Notes: generated by a model not told the origin, from the letters alone. A DNA stretch of 49,476 nt from Sphingobium quisquiliarum P25 (GCF_000445065.1 NZ_ATHO01000097.1:1-49476); one strand, 5' to 3'. Numbered from the stretch's first letter, positions 9,092 through 19,609 are shown. Translations and numbers: made by a program.

Positions 9092-9121
9092 CGAACCGCC
9101 GGTCATCAACCCGCCGGTTCG
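9092..9121 (-). other. Hairpin between the two small leftward genes
   Basis: CGAACCG and CGGTTCG pair at the ends of a 30-base element with further partial pairing inside. No T-tract follows on either strand. It lies in the leader of the gene at 8812-9063 and could be a weak terminator or an RNA processing site. Confidence 0.3.
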
Positions 9122-9160
9122 ACCTCTTCATGATCATATCACCATTGATGCGGCCGTCCA

Positions 9161-9376
9161 TCAATCCTCATCATCTTCGTGGAAGCCGGACGAAGGCACC
9201 GGATGACCGTCATCGCCCGGCGTCGTGGCGGCTGGCGGGTCGGACGCGTCCATCGAATCCTTCAACCCCTCGTCCAGCTTCTCCTCGCGCGTCACGGCAT
9301 GGTCCTGCGCGTCGGTCGGCCGCGCGTCGCCCGCTTCTTCCCGGCTGTTCGGCCTGATACCGGTCTTGTCCGTCAT
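9161..9376 (-). CDS. Small acidic, disordered protein, probable stress protein
   Basis: 71 residues, rich in Asp, Glu, Pro and Gly, with no hydrophobic core: probably disordered. It begins MTDKTGIRPNSREE and ends with an acidic tail (FHEDDED). The ATG has an AGGAGA ribosome site 8 bases upstream. An EcfG-like promoter with an exact GGAAC-N17-CGTT match lies about 50 bases upstream, so expression in the general stress response is likely. No function can be given beyond that. Confidence 0.65.
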   Translation of the reverse strand: MTDKTGIRPNSREEAGDARPTDAQDHAVTREEKLDEGLKDSMDASDPPAATTPGDDGHPVPSSGFHEDDED

Positions 9377-9424
9377 GTTCGCTCTCCTGGCGCAGGAACT
9401 ATTTACCCGCGCTTGCCGGCATAA

Positions 9425-9450
9425 AACGGCCAGCGCCGATCCCCGGTTCC
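9425..9450 (-). promoter_or_regulatory. Candidate EcfG (general stress) promoter
   Basis: On the minus strand GGAAC (9446-9450), exactly 17 bases, CGTT (9425-9428). This matches the known consensus of the alphaproteobacterial sigma factor EcfG fully. It is placed correctly for transcription of the small acidic gene starting at 9376. Confidence 0.65.
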
Positions 9451-9536
9451 GTGGCGGTCATCGACCAACGGCGGCGTGCCTTCGACCAGCATCGGCCACG
9501 GGGGACGACAGGCGGCGCGCATTGGCCTAACAGGGG

Positions 9537-10658
9537 ATGATGATCAGCCATGCCGAAGACGGCGATCGCGGCGGTGTTCCGGCCACGATCGCGCTCTATT
9601 CCATTCTGGGCTTCTGGTTCTTCTACGCGGTGCTGGTCACGCTGCGCGCATCGGTGATGGGTTTCGAAGCGCAGGGCGCGATGGCCGCGCGCCGCGCCGT
9701 GGTGACGGTGATCGGCATCGTCGTCACCTGGGTCCTGTATCTCTGCCTTCGCGGCTTCGACCGGAAAAGGCTCGCCATCCGCATCGTCGCCGCCTTCTCG
9801 CTGGCCGCGCCCTTCGCGCTCGCCACGGCGGCGGCCAATTTCTACGTCTTCAACATCTACGATCCGGCATCGCTCTTTCCCGATTCCGAATACCGGAAAT
9901 ATGCGCATGAGCAGGACTTCGCGCTCAAGCAGATCGTCGAGGATGCGATCAGCCGCTATTTCTTCCTCGCGGCATGGGCGGGCCTGTACCTCGCTTTGTC
10001 CTACGCCAGCGAAGCGCATCGGGTGGAACGGCGGGCCTCCCGCCTGGAACGCGCGGCCCAGCAGGCGGAACTGCGCTCGCTGCGCTATCAGGTGAACCCC
10101 CATTTCCTCTTCAACACGCTGAACTCCCTCTCCTCCCTGGTGATGAAGGACCGGCGGGACGAAGCGGAACAGATGATCCTTTCCCTCTCCAACTTCTACC
10201 GCACCAGCCTGACCGGCGACCCGCTGGAAGATGTCTCGCTGGAGGAAGAAGTCAGGCTGCAAAAACTCTATCTCGACATCGAATCCGTCCGCTTTCCCGA
10301 TCGGCTGATCGTCCGCATCGACATTCCCGAAGCGCTGCTGAACGCCTGCGTGCCCGGCCTCATTCTCCAGCCGCTGGTCGAAAATGCGATCAAATATGGC
10401 GTGTCCCGCACCTCCAGCCCCGTCACCGTGACCATCGCCGCGCGGGAGGAATCGGGCATGCTCCTCCTCACCGTGGCGGACGATGGCGACAAGCCGCCCA
10501 GCGCCGATGACGGGGGCAGCGGCATCGGCCTCGCCAATGTCCGCGACCGCCTGTACGCCCGCTTCGGCGATCAGGGCCAGATTCGCTATGGCCGCCGCGA
10601 TGGCGGCGGCTTCATGGTTCATCTCCGCCTGCCCATGATCCGCAGAGGCCAGTCATGA
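9537..10658 (+). CDS. LytS/YehU-family sensor histidine kinase
   Basis: 373 residues. About four membrane spans fill residues 15-165. A coiled linker (AQQAELRSLRYQ) leads to the His_kinase box VNPHFLFNTLNSLSSL with the phosphorylated His near 189, then a HATPase domain with the N box (PLVENAIKYG) and the G boxes (DDGDKPPS, GIGLANVRDRL). This is the LytS type rather than the EnvZ type. Its stop overlaps the start of the LytTR regulator by four bases, so the two are translationally coupled and form one two-component system. The signal is unknown; no transport gene such as lrgAB is adjacent. Confidence 0.93.
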   Translation: MMISHAEDGDRGGVPATIALYSILGFWFFYAVLVTLRASVMGFEAQGAMAARRAVVTVIGIVVTWVLYLCLRGFDRKRLAIRIVAAFSLAAPFALATAAANFYVFNIYDPASLFPDSEYRKYAHEQDFALKQIVEDAISRYFFLAAWAGLYLALSYASEAHRVERRASRLERAAQQAELRSLRYQVNPHFLFNTLNSLSSLVMKDRRDEAEQMILSLSNFYRTSLTGDPLEDVSLEEEVRLQKLYLDIESVRFPDRLIVRIDIPEALLNACVPGLILQPLVENAIKYGVSRTSSPVTVTIAAREESGMLLLTVADDGDKPPSADDGGSGIGLANVRDRLYARFGDQGQIRYGRRDGGGFMVHLRLPMIRRGQS

Positions 10659-11401
10659 CCATCCGCACCCTGATCGTCGATGATGAGCCGCTGGCGGTGG
10701 AGCGCCTGCAAATGCTGTGCGCCCGCGAACCGCGCATCACCCTGGCCGGAACCGCCAGCGACGGGGAGGCGGCGCTGCGCCTTATCGAAGGGCTTCAGCC
10801 TGACCTTGTGATGCTGGACATCGCCATGCCCTTGCTCGACGGGCTGGGCGTGGCGCGGGCGGCCAGCCGCATGGGCATCCGCCCGGCCGTCATCTTCGTG
10901 ACCGCGTTCGAAGGCTTCGCGGTGGAGGCCTTTGACCTTGCGGCGGTCGACTATCTGCTCAAGCCCGTCGCGCATGAGCGGCTGACGCGCGCGATCGACC
11001 GGGTCGAATTGGCGCTGCGCAATCGCGAAGCCCCCTCGCCCGCCACCACCGCCGGGCCGGAATCGGAATGGGCGGAGGAATTCTGGGTCCCCCACCGTTC
11101 CGAACTCATCCGCATCGGCACCAGCCAGATCGACCGCATAGAGGCGGAGCGCGACTATATGCGGCTGCATGTCGGGCGGAACAGCTATCTGCTTCACCAG
11201 ACGATCAGCTCGCTCGAAAGCCGCCTCGATCCGCAGCGCTTCGTGCGCCTGCACCGCTCGCACATCGTCCGCCGCGAATATATCGCCCGCCTGCGCCATG
11301 ACGGCAGCGGCGTCTGGTTCGCCTGCCTCACCGACGGCGCGGAAATCCGCATCGGCCGCACCTATCTCGCCAACGCCCGCGCGATGACGGGACGATCCTG
11401 A
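10655..11401 (+). CDS. LytTR-family response regulator
   Basis: 248 residues. A receiver domain (about 1-120) has the acidic pair DDEP near residue 10, the phosphorylated Asp at about 55 in VMLDIAMP, the Thr in FVTAFEGF and the Lys in YLLKPV. A LytTR DNA-binding domain fills about 145-245, with the landmarks IEAERDYMRLHVG, LESRL and RLHRSHIV. It overlaps the kinase gene by ATGA. LytTR regulators bind direct repeats of about 9 bases; targets here are unknown and may lie elsewhere. Confidence 0.94.
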   Translation: MTIRTLIVDDEPLAVERLQMLCAREPRITLAGTASDGEAALRLIEGLQPDLVMLDIAMPLLDGLGVARAASRMGIRPAVIFVTAFEGFAVEAFDLAAVDYLLKPVAHERLTRAIDRVELALRNREAPSPATTAGPESEWAEEFWVPHRSELIRIGTSQIDRIEAERDYMRLHVGRNSYLLHQTISSLESRLDPQRFVRLHRSHIVRREYIARLRHDGSGVWFACLTDGAEIRIGRTYLANARAMTGRS

Positions 11402-11406
11402 AATAG

Positions 11407-11501
11407 CGTTCGGACTGAGCCTGTCGAAGCCTTCCACTGAGCGGAGCGAAGTGCCTTCGCCTCCAACACCGCTTGAAACCTCGACCAGCCCAGCCCGAAC
11501 G
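11407..11501. repeat. CGTTCG-type palindromic repeat, copy 2
   Basis: The left arm (11407-11429) starts CGTTCG and ends TGTCGAAG. The right arm (about 11479-11501) is its degenerate inverted copy, ending CCCGAACG. It lies between the convergent stops of the response regulator and the UrcA gene, where it could help end transcription. Confidence 0.65.
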
Positions 11502-11551
11502 GGCGAGAGGGCCGGGACGAACAAATCCGTCTGACAGCGATGCCCGCTATC

Positions 11552-11911
11552 TCACTTCCCGGCAGGCGCCGCCTGCTCCTTCCCCAGTTCCGCAAAGCGC
11601 TCCTCGCTCCGCGACTGCGCCTTGGCGATGGCGGCGTCGATCGGCGCGCGCAGATTGGCGACGGCCAGCTTCTGGCACTGCTTGGATGCAGCGATGGTAT
11701 CGGCCGGGCACACCTTCACGGCCGCGCGCTTGATCCGGGCGTTCAGCGCGCGCTGGCCGGACGGCGTCGACAGGTCCAGATCATGATAGCGCACTTCGGT
11801 CGTATGGCCGTTCGATTCAAAGCCGCGGGCGCTGGCCATCCCGGCGCTGGCGGCAAGGGCGGTCGCGCCCAGGCTGGCGAGCATCTTCATCGTCATCTTG
11901 GCGGTCATCAT
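11552..11911 (-). CDS. UrcA family protein (secreted)
   Basis: About 119 residues. I place the start at the ATG 11909-11911 because GAGGAGA lies 7 bases upstream; an ATG directly after it is equally possible. The N-terminus (KMLASLGATALAASAGMASA) is a typical signal peptide, so the protein is exported. The mature part has VRYHDLDLSTPSGQRALNARI and a cysteine pair (VCPAD and KQCQK), the marks of the UrcA family common in sphingomonads and Caulobacter. The family's function is unknown. The C-terminus is charged and helical. Confidence 0.82.
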   Translation of the reverse strand: MMTAKMTMKMLASLGATALAASAGMASARGFESNGHTTEVRYHDLDLSTPSGQRALNARIKRAAVKVCPADTIAASKQCQKLAVANLRAPIDAAIAKAQSRSEERFAELGKEQAAPAGK

Positions 11912-12145
11912 GGCATGTCTCCTCAAAATCATTGTGGTGACGGCCATGACCCTGGCAGGCGGACCGTCGCGGGAAGGACGGTTCGCGCATCGGCGCTGGC
12001 TGCCTTCACATGACGCCTCCTACGCCTGTCCCGGCCATCGCGCGCTCGCCCTTCGACGGAAGCCGATGCTGGTCGTCCAACGACGCCCGGCTCGACCAAC
12101 GGCTGACCGGGGCGGACCAATGACATTCATCGGGGCCGGAAAATG

Positions 12146-12171
12146 CCTTGTTTCCGTAACGTAAAACAAGG
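12146..12171. other. Inverted repeat CCTTGTTT / AAACAAGG
   Basis: A perfect 8-bp stem around a 10-base centre (CCGTAACGTA). It lies about 235 bases upstream of the UrcA gene. Operator, or stem of an RNA; nothing decides between them. Confidence 0.3.
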
Positions 12172-12195
12172 AAGCGCGCGGCTTGCGCCAAAGGA

Positions 12196-12228
12196 AAACG
12201 CCCCCGGCGCAAGGGAAGGCCGGGGGCG
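12196..12228 (-). terminator. Orphan leftward rho-independent terminator
   Basis: A perfect 10-bp GC stem (CGCCCCCGGC at 12199-12208 with GCCGGGGGCG at 12219-12228). On the minus strand it is followed by TTTTCC. No leftward gene is visible between it and uvrA, so it suggests an unannotated minus-strand transcript. Confidence 0.6.
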
Positions 12229-12454
12229 TATCCGGGATGCTGTCGGGCTATCCGGGATCTCATCGATATCTGTTCGCATCATCATAAAGGAAGCGTGGGA
12301 AAAGCCTTCCTCCATTCGATGACCCGCCACCCTGCCGCGCCGGGCGGCATGGCTCCACGACGAACGGCCGGCATTCGCCTACGAACGACATTCGCGCGCC
12401 GCTTGCGGCTTTCCCGCGCCACGCCCATATCCGCGCGACAGCCTTGCCCATCGG

Positions 12455-12469
12455 GAACAAATCTGGAAC
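12455..12469 (+). promoter_or_regulatory. LexA (SOS) box of uvrA
   Basis: GAAC-N7-GAAC, the alphaproteobacterial LexA operator (reads GTTC-N7-GTTC on the other strand). It lies 10 bases before the uvrA ATG. uvrA is a classical SOS gene, so LexA control is expected. The position also supports the chosen uvrA start. Confidence 0.8.
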
Positions 12470-12479
12470 AACACGCCCC

Positions 12480-15473
<2,994 letters not shown>

Positions 15474-15510
15474 AGCCGCTAATATAACGCGCTGGTAGCC
15501 GTTGGGGGGC

Positions 15511-16800
15511 ATGATGACTGAGAAAAAGTTGAAACTTCGGGAAGTTTTTACTCCTGGCGGCCAACCATCTGTGACATACGTCAGTCGCGATCACCTAAAT
15601 TTGGAACGTCGTGTTAAGCAGGCGATAGCAAAAGGATATTCGATAAACGTCGTTACGGGTGCTACGAAGTCGGGCAAGACAGTCCTCTGCAATCATGTGC
15701 TTGCGCAGTCTGGCGAATATATTTCAATTGAGGGCGGTCAAATTAGATCCGAAGCGGATTTCTGGGCGCAGATAGTTCATCTGTTGGACCTAGGCCGTGA
15801 GCGAATGCGATTAGAATCCGGTTCAGTAGCAGATAGCGTCAATGCTGGGGCAAAAGCTGGAATACCTGCGGTGGCCGAAATTAATGCCGCAGGCGGAAAA
15901 GCAAGCACCCGGACCACGCAGCGCTCGATCACTTATAATGTAAACCCGCAACGGGCCGCCCTAGATGCGTTGGTTGAACAAAGCATATCGTTGTTAGTGG
16001 ATGACTTTCACTATATTCCGTCTGACGTTCAGAAAGCCCTAATTCAAGCATTAAAAGGGGCAGTATTCAAAGGTCTGACTGTTATTTTGCTCGCAGTGCC
16101 GCATCGGGCTTTCGATCCAATTACAGTTGAACATGAAGTCGAAGGACGATTTCAACACATCGAGATTGAACCTTGGGAAACGAGTGATTTGATCCTGATT
16201 CCAGAACGAGGCTTTGCAGCACTGAACATTCATACTTCTGCCGATCTGAACAAAGCGATTTGCGCGGAGGGATTCGGTAACCCGCTACTTGTTCAGGAAA
16301 TTTGCAGCGACCTTTGCATCAAGAACGAGATTTATGAAAAGCAGGACACCGTCACTTCTATCGACGGCAAGAATCTCGAAAATTCATTAGAAGATATAGC
16401 AAAAAGCAAAGGATTTCCTAAGTACAATAAGCTGAAGGCAGGGCCCGACGCGCGTAAAAAGCGGCAACTTCGGAGCTTTAAGGATGGGTCATCTCAAGAT
16501 AAATACTCTGCTATTCTTACAGCTATTGCGAGCCTAGGTCCGAAACCTAGAACTTCATATGACGAACTTCGGTCAGCCTTACAGGCGTTGTTGACCCCTA
16601 CGTCTATGCCCGCAAAACATGAAATAACGGCTGCCCTCGTAAATATGACAAAAATCGCACGTGAAAAGATCGAGGGCGAGCCACCTATTGAATGGGTCGC
16701 CTCGGAGAACAGTTTAGTTATCACTGACCCGTTTTTACTGTTCTACATGAAATGGGCGACACATCATGATGCCCCTGGGAGTCACTTGCCGCTGAACTGA
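15511..16800 (+). CDS. P-loop (STAND/AAA-like) ATPase of unknown role
   Basis: About 429 residues. I prefer ATG 15511 or 15514, just after a GGGGGG ribosome site; a TTG at 15502 is weaker. Walker A is GATKSGKT (about 50-57) and Walker B with a following His is LLVDDFHY (about 161-168). Between them lies an unusual Gly/Ala-rich insert (about 104-140). LLAVPHRAFD follows as a sensor-like strand, and the C-terminal 110 residues (YSAILTAIASLG to DPFLLFYMKWA) look like a winged-helix domain. There is no signal peptide or membrane span. Base composition is clearly AT-richer than the surroundings (one 60-base line at 15541 counted about 48% GC), so recent transfer is likely. A toxin-antitoxin pair follows. 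Comparable standalone ATPases occur in defence islands, but function here is unknown. Confidence 0.75.
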   Translation: MMTEKKLKLREVFTPGGQPSVTYVSRDHLNLERRVKQAIAKGYSINVVTGATKSGKTVLCNHVLAQSGEYISIEGGQIRSEADFWAQIVHLLDLGRERMRLESGSVADSVNAGAKAGIPAVAEINAAGGKASTRTTQRSITYNVNPQRAALDALVEQSISLLVDDFHYIPSDVQKALIQALKGAVFKGLTVILLAVPHRAFDPITVEHEVEGRFQHIEIEPWETSDLILIPERGFAALNIHTSADLNKAICAEGFGNPLLVQEICSDLCIKNEIYEKQDTVTSIDGKNLENSLEDIAKSKGFPKYNKLKAGPDARKKRQLRSFKDGSSQDKYSAILTAIASLGPKPRTSYDELRSALQALLTPTSMPAKHEITAALVNMTKIAREKIEGEPPIEWVASENSLVITDPFLLFYMKWATHHDAPGSHLPLN

Positions 16801-16878
16801 CCGGATAGGAAAGGCACATAAACAATCTTGGCACGTTTAGGGAAACTTGGCAGCTTCGTGGCGCCTTGGTACAAGGGC

Positions 16879-17064
16879 ATGATGGCCAAACTCACCCCCA
16901 TCGAGTCCGAGTTCGCGACGACCGAGGAAGCCGAGGCCTACGACGCTTGGCTCCGCTCGGAAATCGATGCGTCATTAGCTGATCCCCGGCCCAGCATCCC
17001 GCACGACCAGGTCATGGCGGAACTACGCGCCATCATCGCGGCGAAGAAATCCAGCCAAGCATAA
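16879..17064 (+). CDS. Antitoxin of a ParE/RelE-type pair (stability-determinant family)
   Basis: About 61 residues from ATG 16879 (or 16882); an upstream TTG at 16828 would add 17 residues but lacks a ribosome site. The sequence PIESEFATTEEAEAYDAWLR followed by ASLADPRPSIPHDQVMAELRA is that of the small stability-determinant antitoxins paired with ParE toxins: a short N-terminal region for dimerisation and DNA binding and a helical C-terminus that wraps the toxin. Its stop overlaps the toxin start by one base. GC content is back to the genome norm, unlike the ATPase gene before it. Confidence 0.82.
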   Translation: MMAKLTPIESEFATTEEAEAYDAWLRSEIDASLADPRPSIPHDQVMAELRAIIAAKKSSQA

Positions 17065-17339
17065 TGCCGCACATAATCTGGCGTCCGAACGCGCGCGAGG
17101 AGGCGCGCCAGATCATCGACTATATTTCGGATCGCAATCTCGCCGCAGCCGCTCAGCTCGCTGAACTGACCGAATATGTTGCCGACCGGCTGGCCGATCC
17201 TCCCTATGTGAACCGGGCCGGGCGCGTTCCCGATACCCGCGAGGCGATAATCACCCCCAACTATATGCTCGTCTATCGCGTCGGCACCGAAGTCATAGAG
17301 ATTTTGGCCATCAAGCACACCCGCCAGCAATATCCCTGA
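17064..17339 (+). CDS. ParE/RelE-family toxin
   Basis: 91 residues. The N-terminus (HIIWRPNAREEARQIIDYIS) and the C-terminal strand IEILAIKHTRQQYP are hallmarks of the ParE/RelE fold; TREAIITPNYMLVYRV is the central beta sheet. ParE members poison DNA gyrase; RelE members cut mRNA on the ribosome. The antitoxin type and the absence of RelE catalytic residues that I can place favour ParE. Start ATG overlaps the antitoxin stop (TAATG), giving translational coupling. Confidence 0.88.
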   Translation: MPHIIWRPNAREEARQIIDYISDRNLAAAAQLAELTEYVADRLADPPYVNRAGRVPDTREAIITPNYMLVYRVGTEVIEILAIKHTRQQYP

Positions 17340-17510
17340 CGCGTCCCCCTTCCCTTGCAATTCGCGTTCCCAGCCCCCATATCCTCTCTGCTACAGACGC
17401 AAATCGACGGTCTTTCGGCGCTTTGCGGCCCCTGAACTCCTTCTTTCCCTGCCCCTCTAGCGCAAGGCCCGTCCACACGGGGCGCGCCATACGAAAGAAG
17501 GAAACACCCA

Positions 17511-17723
17511 ATGAGCATCACCGGAACCGTCAAATTCTTCAACGCTGACAAGGGCTATGGCTTCATCGCCCCCGACAATGGCGGCGCGGACGCTTTCGTC
17601 CACATCACCGCTGTCGAGCGCGCCGGCCTTGCCACGCTGCGTGAAAAGGACCGCGTCTCCTATGAACTGGAGCAGGACCGCCGTGGCAAGATGGCGGCCG
17701 TGAACATCGCCCACGCCGAATAA
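17511..17723 (+). CDS. cspA: Cold-shock domain protein
   Basis: 70 residues making a single cold-shock domain that binds single-stranded RNA and DNA. The RNP1-type motif KGYGFIAP and RNP2-type motif DAFVHI are clear, and the start MSITGTVKFFNADKGYGF matches the family. A GAAGGAAA ribosome site lies just upstream of the ATG. The 170-base upstream gap may hold a long leader as in other csp genes, but I see no defined structure in it. The symbol is a family name; which paralogue it is cannot be told. Confidence 0.93.
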   Translation: MSITGTVKFFNADKGYGFIAPDNGGADAFVHITAVERAGLATLREKDRVSYELEQDRRGKMAAVNIAHAE

Positions 17724-17789
17724 GGCGCTGCCTGAACCGTCCGGGCGCGCCACCCTGCGCCCGGACACTCACCCGCGAAAGGAGCCTCC

Positions 17790-18002
17790 ATGTCCCACCC
17801 CGACTATCGCGCCCTCGCCGCCCAGTCCCGCAGCGATGCGGATGCGGCCACGCTCGCCAATGTCCGCGACCGTTGCCTGCGCTCCGAAGCCAGCTTCCTC
17901 GCCATGGCCGAACGGCAGGACCTTGCCGACCGCAACCGCGCCCGCCGCGAAGCCGCTGCCGCCGCCGTGGCGCAGGCGAATGAGGCTCCCGCCAGCGCCT
18001 GA
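17790..18002 (+). CDS. Small helical protein of unknown function
   Basis: 70 residues, Ala- and Arg-rich, predicted as one or two long helices (LANVRDRCLRSEASFLAMAERQDLADRNRARREAA), with no membrane span. A strong ribosome site (AAAGGAGCC) precedes the ATG. It follows the cold-shock gene by 66 bases on the same strand and may be cotranscribed. Similar small proteins recur in sphingomonads but I know no function for them. Confidence 0.65.
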   Translation: MSHPDYRALAAQSRSDADAATLANVRDRCLRSEASFLAMAERQDLADRNRARREAAAAAVAQANEAPASA

Positions 18003-18087
18003 TATTTTCGGGCTGTCCTACAGGCCCCGAAATAGCATATCTGTCCTGTCCTCTTCCGCACTCAGGCGGAACATATGGAGGACAGAC

Positions 18088-18798
18088 ATGACCAAGCGTA
18101 CCGGCAGGAACACCCCCGGCCATCCCGACAACCGCGCCGAGGACGGCTTTCCCCTTGGCCTGACCAAGCCTGTGCAGGAACTGACGCCTGCTGAAATGGA
18201 GGCCGTCGCCAAGCGCCACAATATCTGGACGCGGCCGAAAATGGCCCGCTTCCTCGATGCGCTGGCCAGCACCGCCTCCGTGTCGGCCGCGGCTCAGTCC
18301 GTCGGCATGTCGCGCCAGTCCGCCTATCGCCTGCGCTCCCGCCTTTCCAACCAGGCTTTCGATATCGCGTGGGAAGCGGCGCTTGAATTCGGCCTGCAAC
18401 AACTCGCCCACGCCGCGCTCGAACGGGCGCTGCATGGGGTGGATGAGCCGATTTTCTACGAAGGGCGGCAGGTCGGCACCCGCAAGCGTTTCGATGAAAA
18501 GCTCACCGCCTTCCTCCTTGCCAACCCGGCCGCAGTCGGCCGCCGCGCGGTGCAGCGCGAATTGCTGCTGGAAAGCTGGCAGCGCGTGCTCGACCATGTC
18601 GAAACAGCGCCCGCCTCTGACGAAGCGGCCCTGCGCGAGCTGGAAAAGCTGCGGCAGGACCCGGATCAGGCCGAAGACCTCGCCGCCAGCGAAGCCTTGC
18701 TGGATGAGAAGATCAAGAGCTTCTACCGCGAACGCTCCCACTATCTCACCGGGGAAGAGGCAAAGGCGCCCCCGCGCGGCAAGACTCCGGGCAAATAG
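18088..18798 (+). CDS. Helix-turn-helix protein related to small terminase subunits
   Basis: 236 residues. Start ATG 18088 has GGAGG 7 bases upstream; the frame is open further upstream but overlaps the previous gene. Residues about 50-90 (WTRPKMARFLDALASTASVSAAAQSVGMSRQSAYRLRSR) form an HTH of the type used by phage terminase small subunits, followed by FDIAWEAALEFGLQQLAHAALERALHG and a charged helical tail. The same order of motifs is found in the protein at the left edge of the window. No other phage gene is nearby, so this is probably a resident chromosomal DNA-binding protein, perhaps a regulator. Function is not known. Confidence 0.72.
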   Translation: MTKRTGRNTPGHPDNRAEDGFPLGLTKPVQELTPAEMEAVAKRHNIWTRPKMARFLDALASTASVSAAAQSVGMSRQSAYRLRSRLSNQAFDIAWEAALEFGLQQLAHAALERALHGVDEPIFYEGRQVGTRKRFDEKLTAFLLANPAAVGRRAVQRELLLESWQRVLDHVETAPASDEAALRELEKLRQDPDQAEDLAASEALLDEKIKSFYRERSHYLTGEEAKAPPRGKTPGK

Positions 18799-18921
18799 GA
18801 AAATTTCGGAAAAATGGCGGATTTCCGCGGCTCTGTCGTGTCACCTATGTCACCCTGCCGCGATCCCAAGTCCAGAACGCCGCCAGCGCCGCTCATCTTG
18901 TCGATTACTCCACAAGCGCCC

Positions 18922-18946
18922 GGAACCTGGCGGCGTCTGGCCGGTT
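18922..18946 (+). promoter_or_regulatory. Possible EcfG-like promoter before 18993
   Basis: GGAAC (18922-18926), 16 bases, GGTT (18943-18946): one mismatch from the EcfG consensus GGAAC-N16/17-CGTT. It ends 46 bases before the ATG at 18993, a suitable distance. Confidence 0.4.
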
Positions 18947-18992
18947 ATCCACGCAAACCTTGACAGGAACCATCCGGTAAGGAGCACCATCT

Positions 18993-19244
18993 ATGATCCG
19001 CACTCTGATTTTCGGCGCCATCGCCGGTTATGTCGGCAAGAAGCTGTATGACGAAGGCAAGCTGACCGAGTTCAAGGATGACCTCGTCAGCCGCTACAAC
19101 CAGGCCCGCAACGACATCTCCAACCGCAGCGCAGCCTCCGGCGCCAGTTCCGGCAGCAGCAATCTGGGCGGCAGCGACATTTCCCCGGCGGTAACGTCCA
19201 CCCCCTCACGCCCCGCCACGGCCAGTTCGCCTGCGGTCAGCTGA
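18993..19244 (+). CDS. Small protein with hydrophobic N-terminus, unknown function
   Basis: 83 residues. A short hydrophobic start (MIRTLIFGAIAGYVGKKLY) may associate with the membrane; a charged helix (EGKLTEFKDDLVSRYNQARNDIS) and a Ser/Ala/Thr-rich disordered tail follow. Ribosome site AAGGAGCACC precedes the ATG. A possible stress promoter lies upstream. Proteins of this form are common in sphingomonads; function unknown. Confidence 0.65.
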   Translation: MIRTLIFGAIAGYVGKKLYDEGKLTEFKDDLVSRYNQARNDISNRSAASGASSGSSNLGGSDISPAVTSTPSRPATASSPAVS

Positions 19245-19499
19245 CGCTTAAAAAACATATTCCGGCGGCTTTTCCCTCTGGCCGCTGGCCACCGCCCGCC
19301 CGGCCCGCGTTCCCCCTTTCGCGAAGCCGCTGGCGGGCGGACTATTTCCATCCCTTTCCCGCTTCGTGCAACGCACCGCGATTCCGCTGAATGACCGATT
19401 GCCAGTGCCCCGAAGTGCATTGACCGGGACAAGAGATAGAAGCCACCGCCATGCTGATGCCATCACATCAGCCGCCGCAATAAAAAAGGGGGCAAGGTC

Positions 19500-19565
19500 A
19501 TGGCAACCCGCCCCAAAGTAAGTTCCGTTCGTACCGGACTAACGAAGCCCAACAGAAACGCTTAG
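19500..19565 (+). CDS. Doubtful 21-residue open frame
   Basis: ATG with an upstream GGGGGCAAGG that could serve as a ribosome site, ending at TAG. The peptide is basic (MATRPKVSSVRTGL and a short tail). It is too short to judge by codon use. Listed only because of the ribosome site. Confidence 0.2.
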   Translation: MATRPKVSSVRTGLTKPNRNA

Positions 19566-19568
19566 CAG

Positions 19569-19609
19569 AAAGGGCCGCTGGAGGCCGCCATTGAAGGCGG
19601 CACTCCAGC
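19569..19609 (-). terminator. Terminator of the sucC-etfBA block
   Basis: A 13-bp stem with one bulged base: GCTGGAG plus GCCGCC (19577-19589) pairs with GGCGGC plus CTCCAGC (19596-19609) around ATTGAA. On the minus strand a CCCTTTCT tail follows. It lies just after the etfA stop. Confidence 0.75.

Larger units (their letters stand above)
11912..12479. other. Intergenic region between the UrcA gene and uvrA
   Basis: 568 bases without a convincing gene. It contains an AT-rich hairpin (12146-12171), a GC-rich terminator pointing left (12199-12228) that has no annotated gene in front of it, and the LexA box of uvrA (12455-12469). The stretch 12229-12454 could hold a leftward small RNA ended by that terminator. 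Confidence 0.5.

Noticed and set aside
17340..17510. Promoter TTGCAA / TATCCT before the cold-shock gene
   Set aside because: The spacing is 19 bases and the match is weak; I could not support it.
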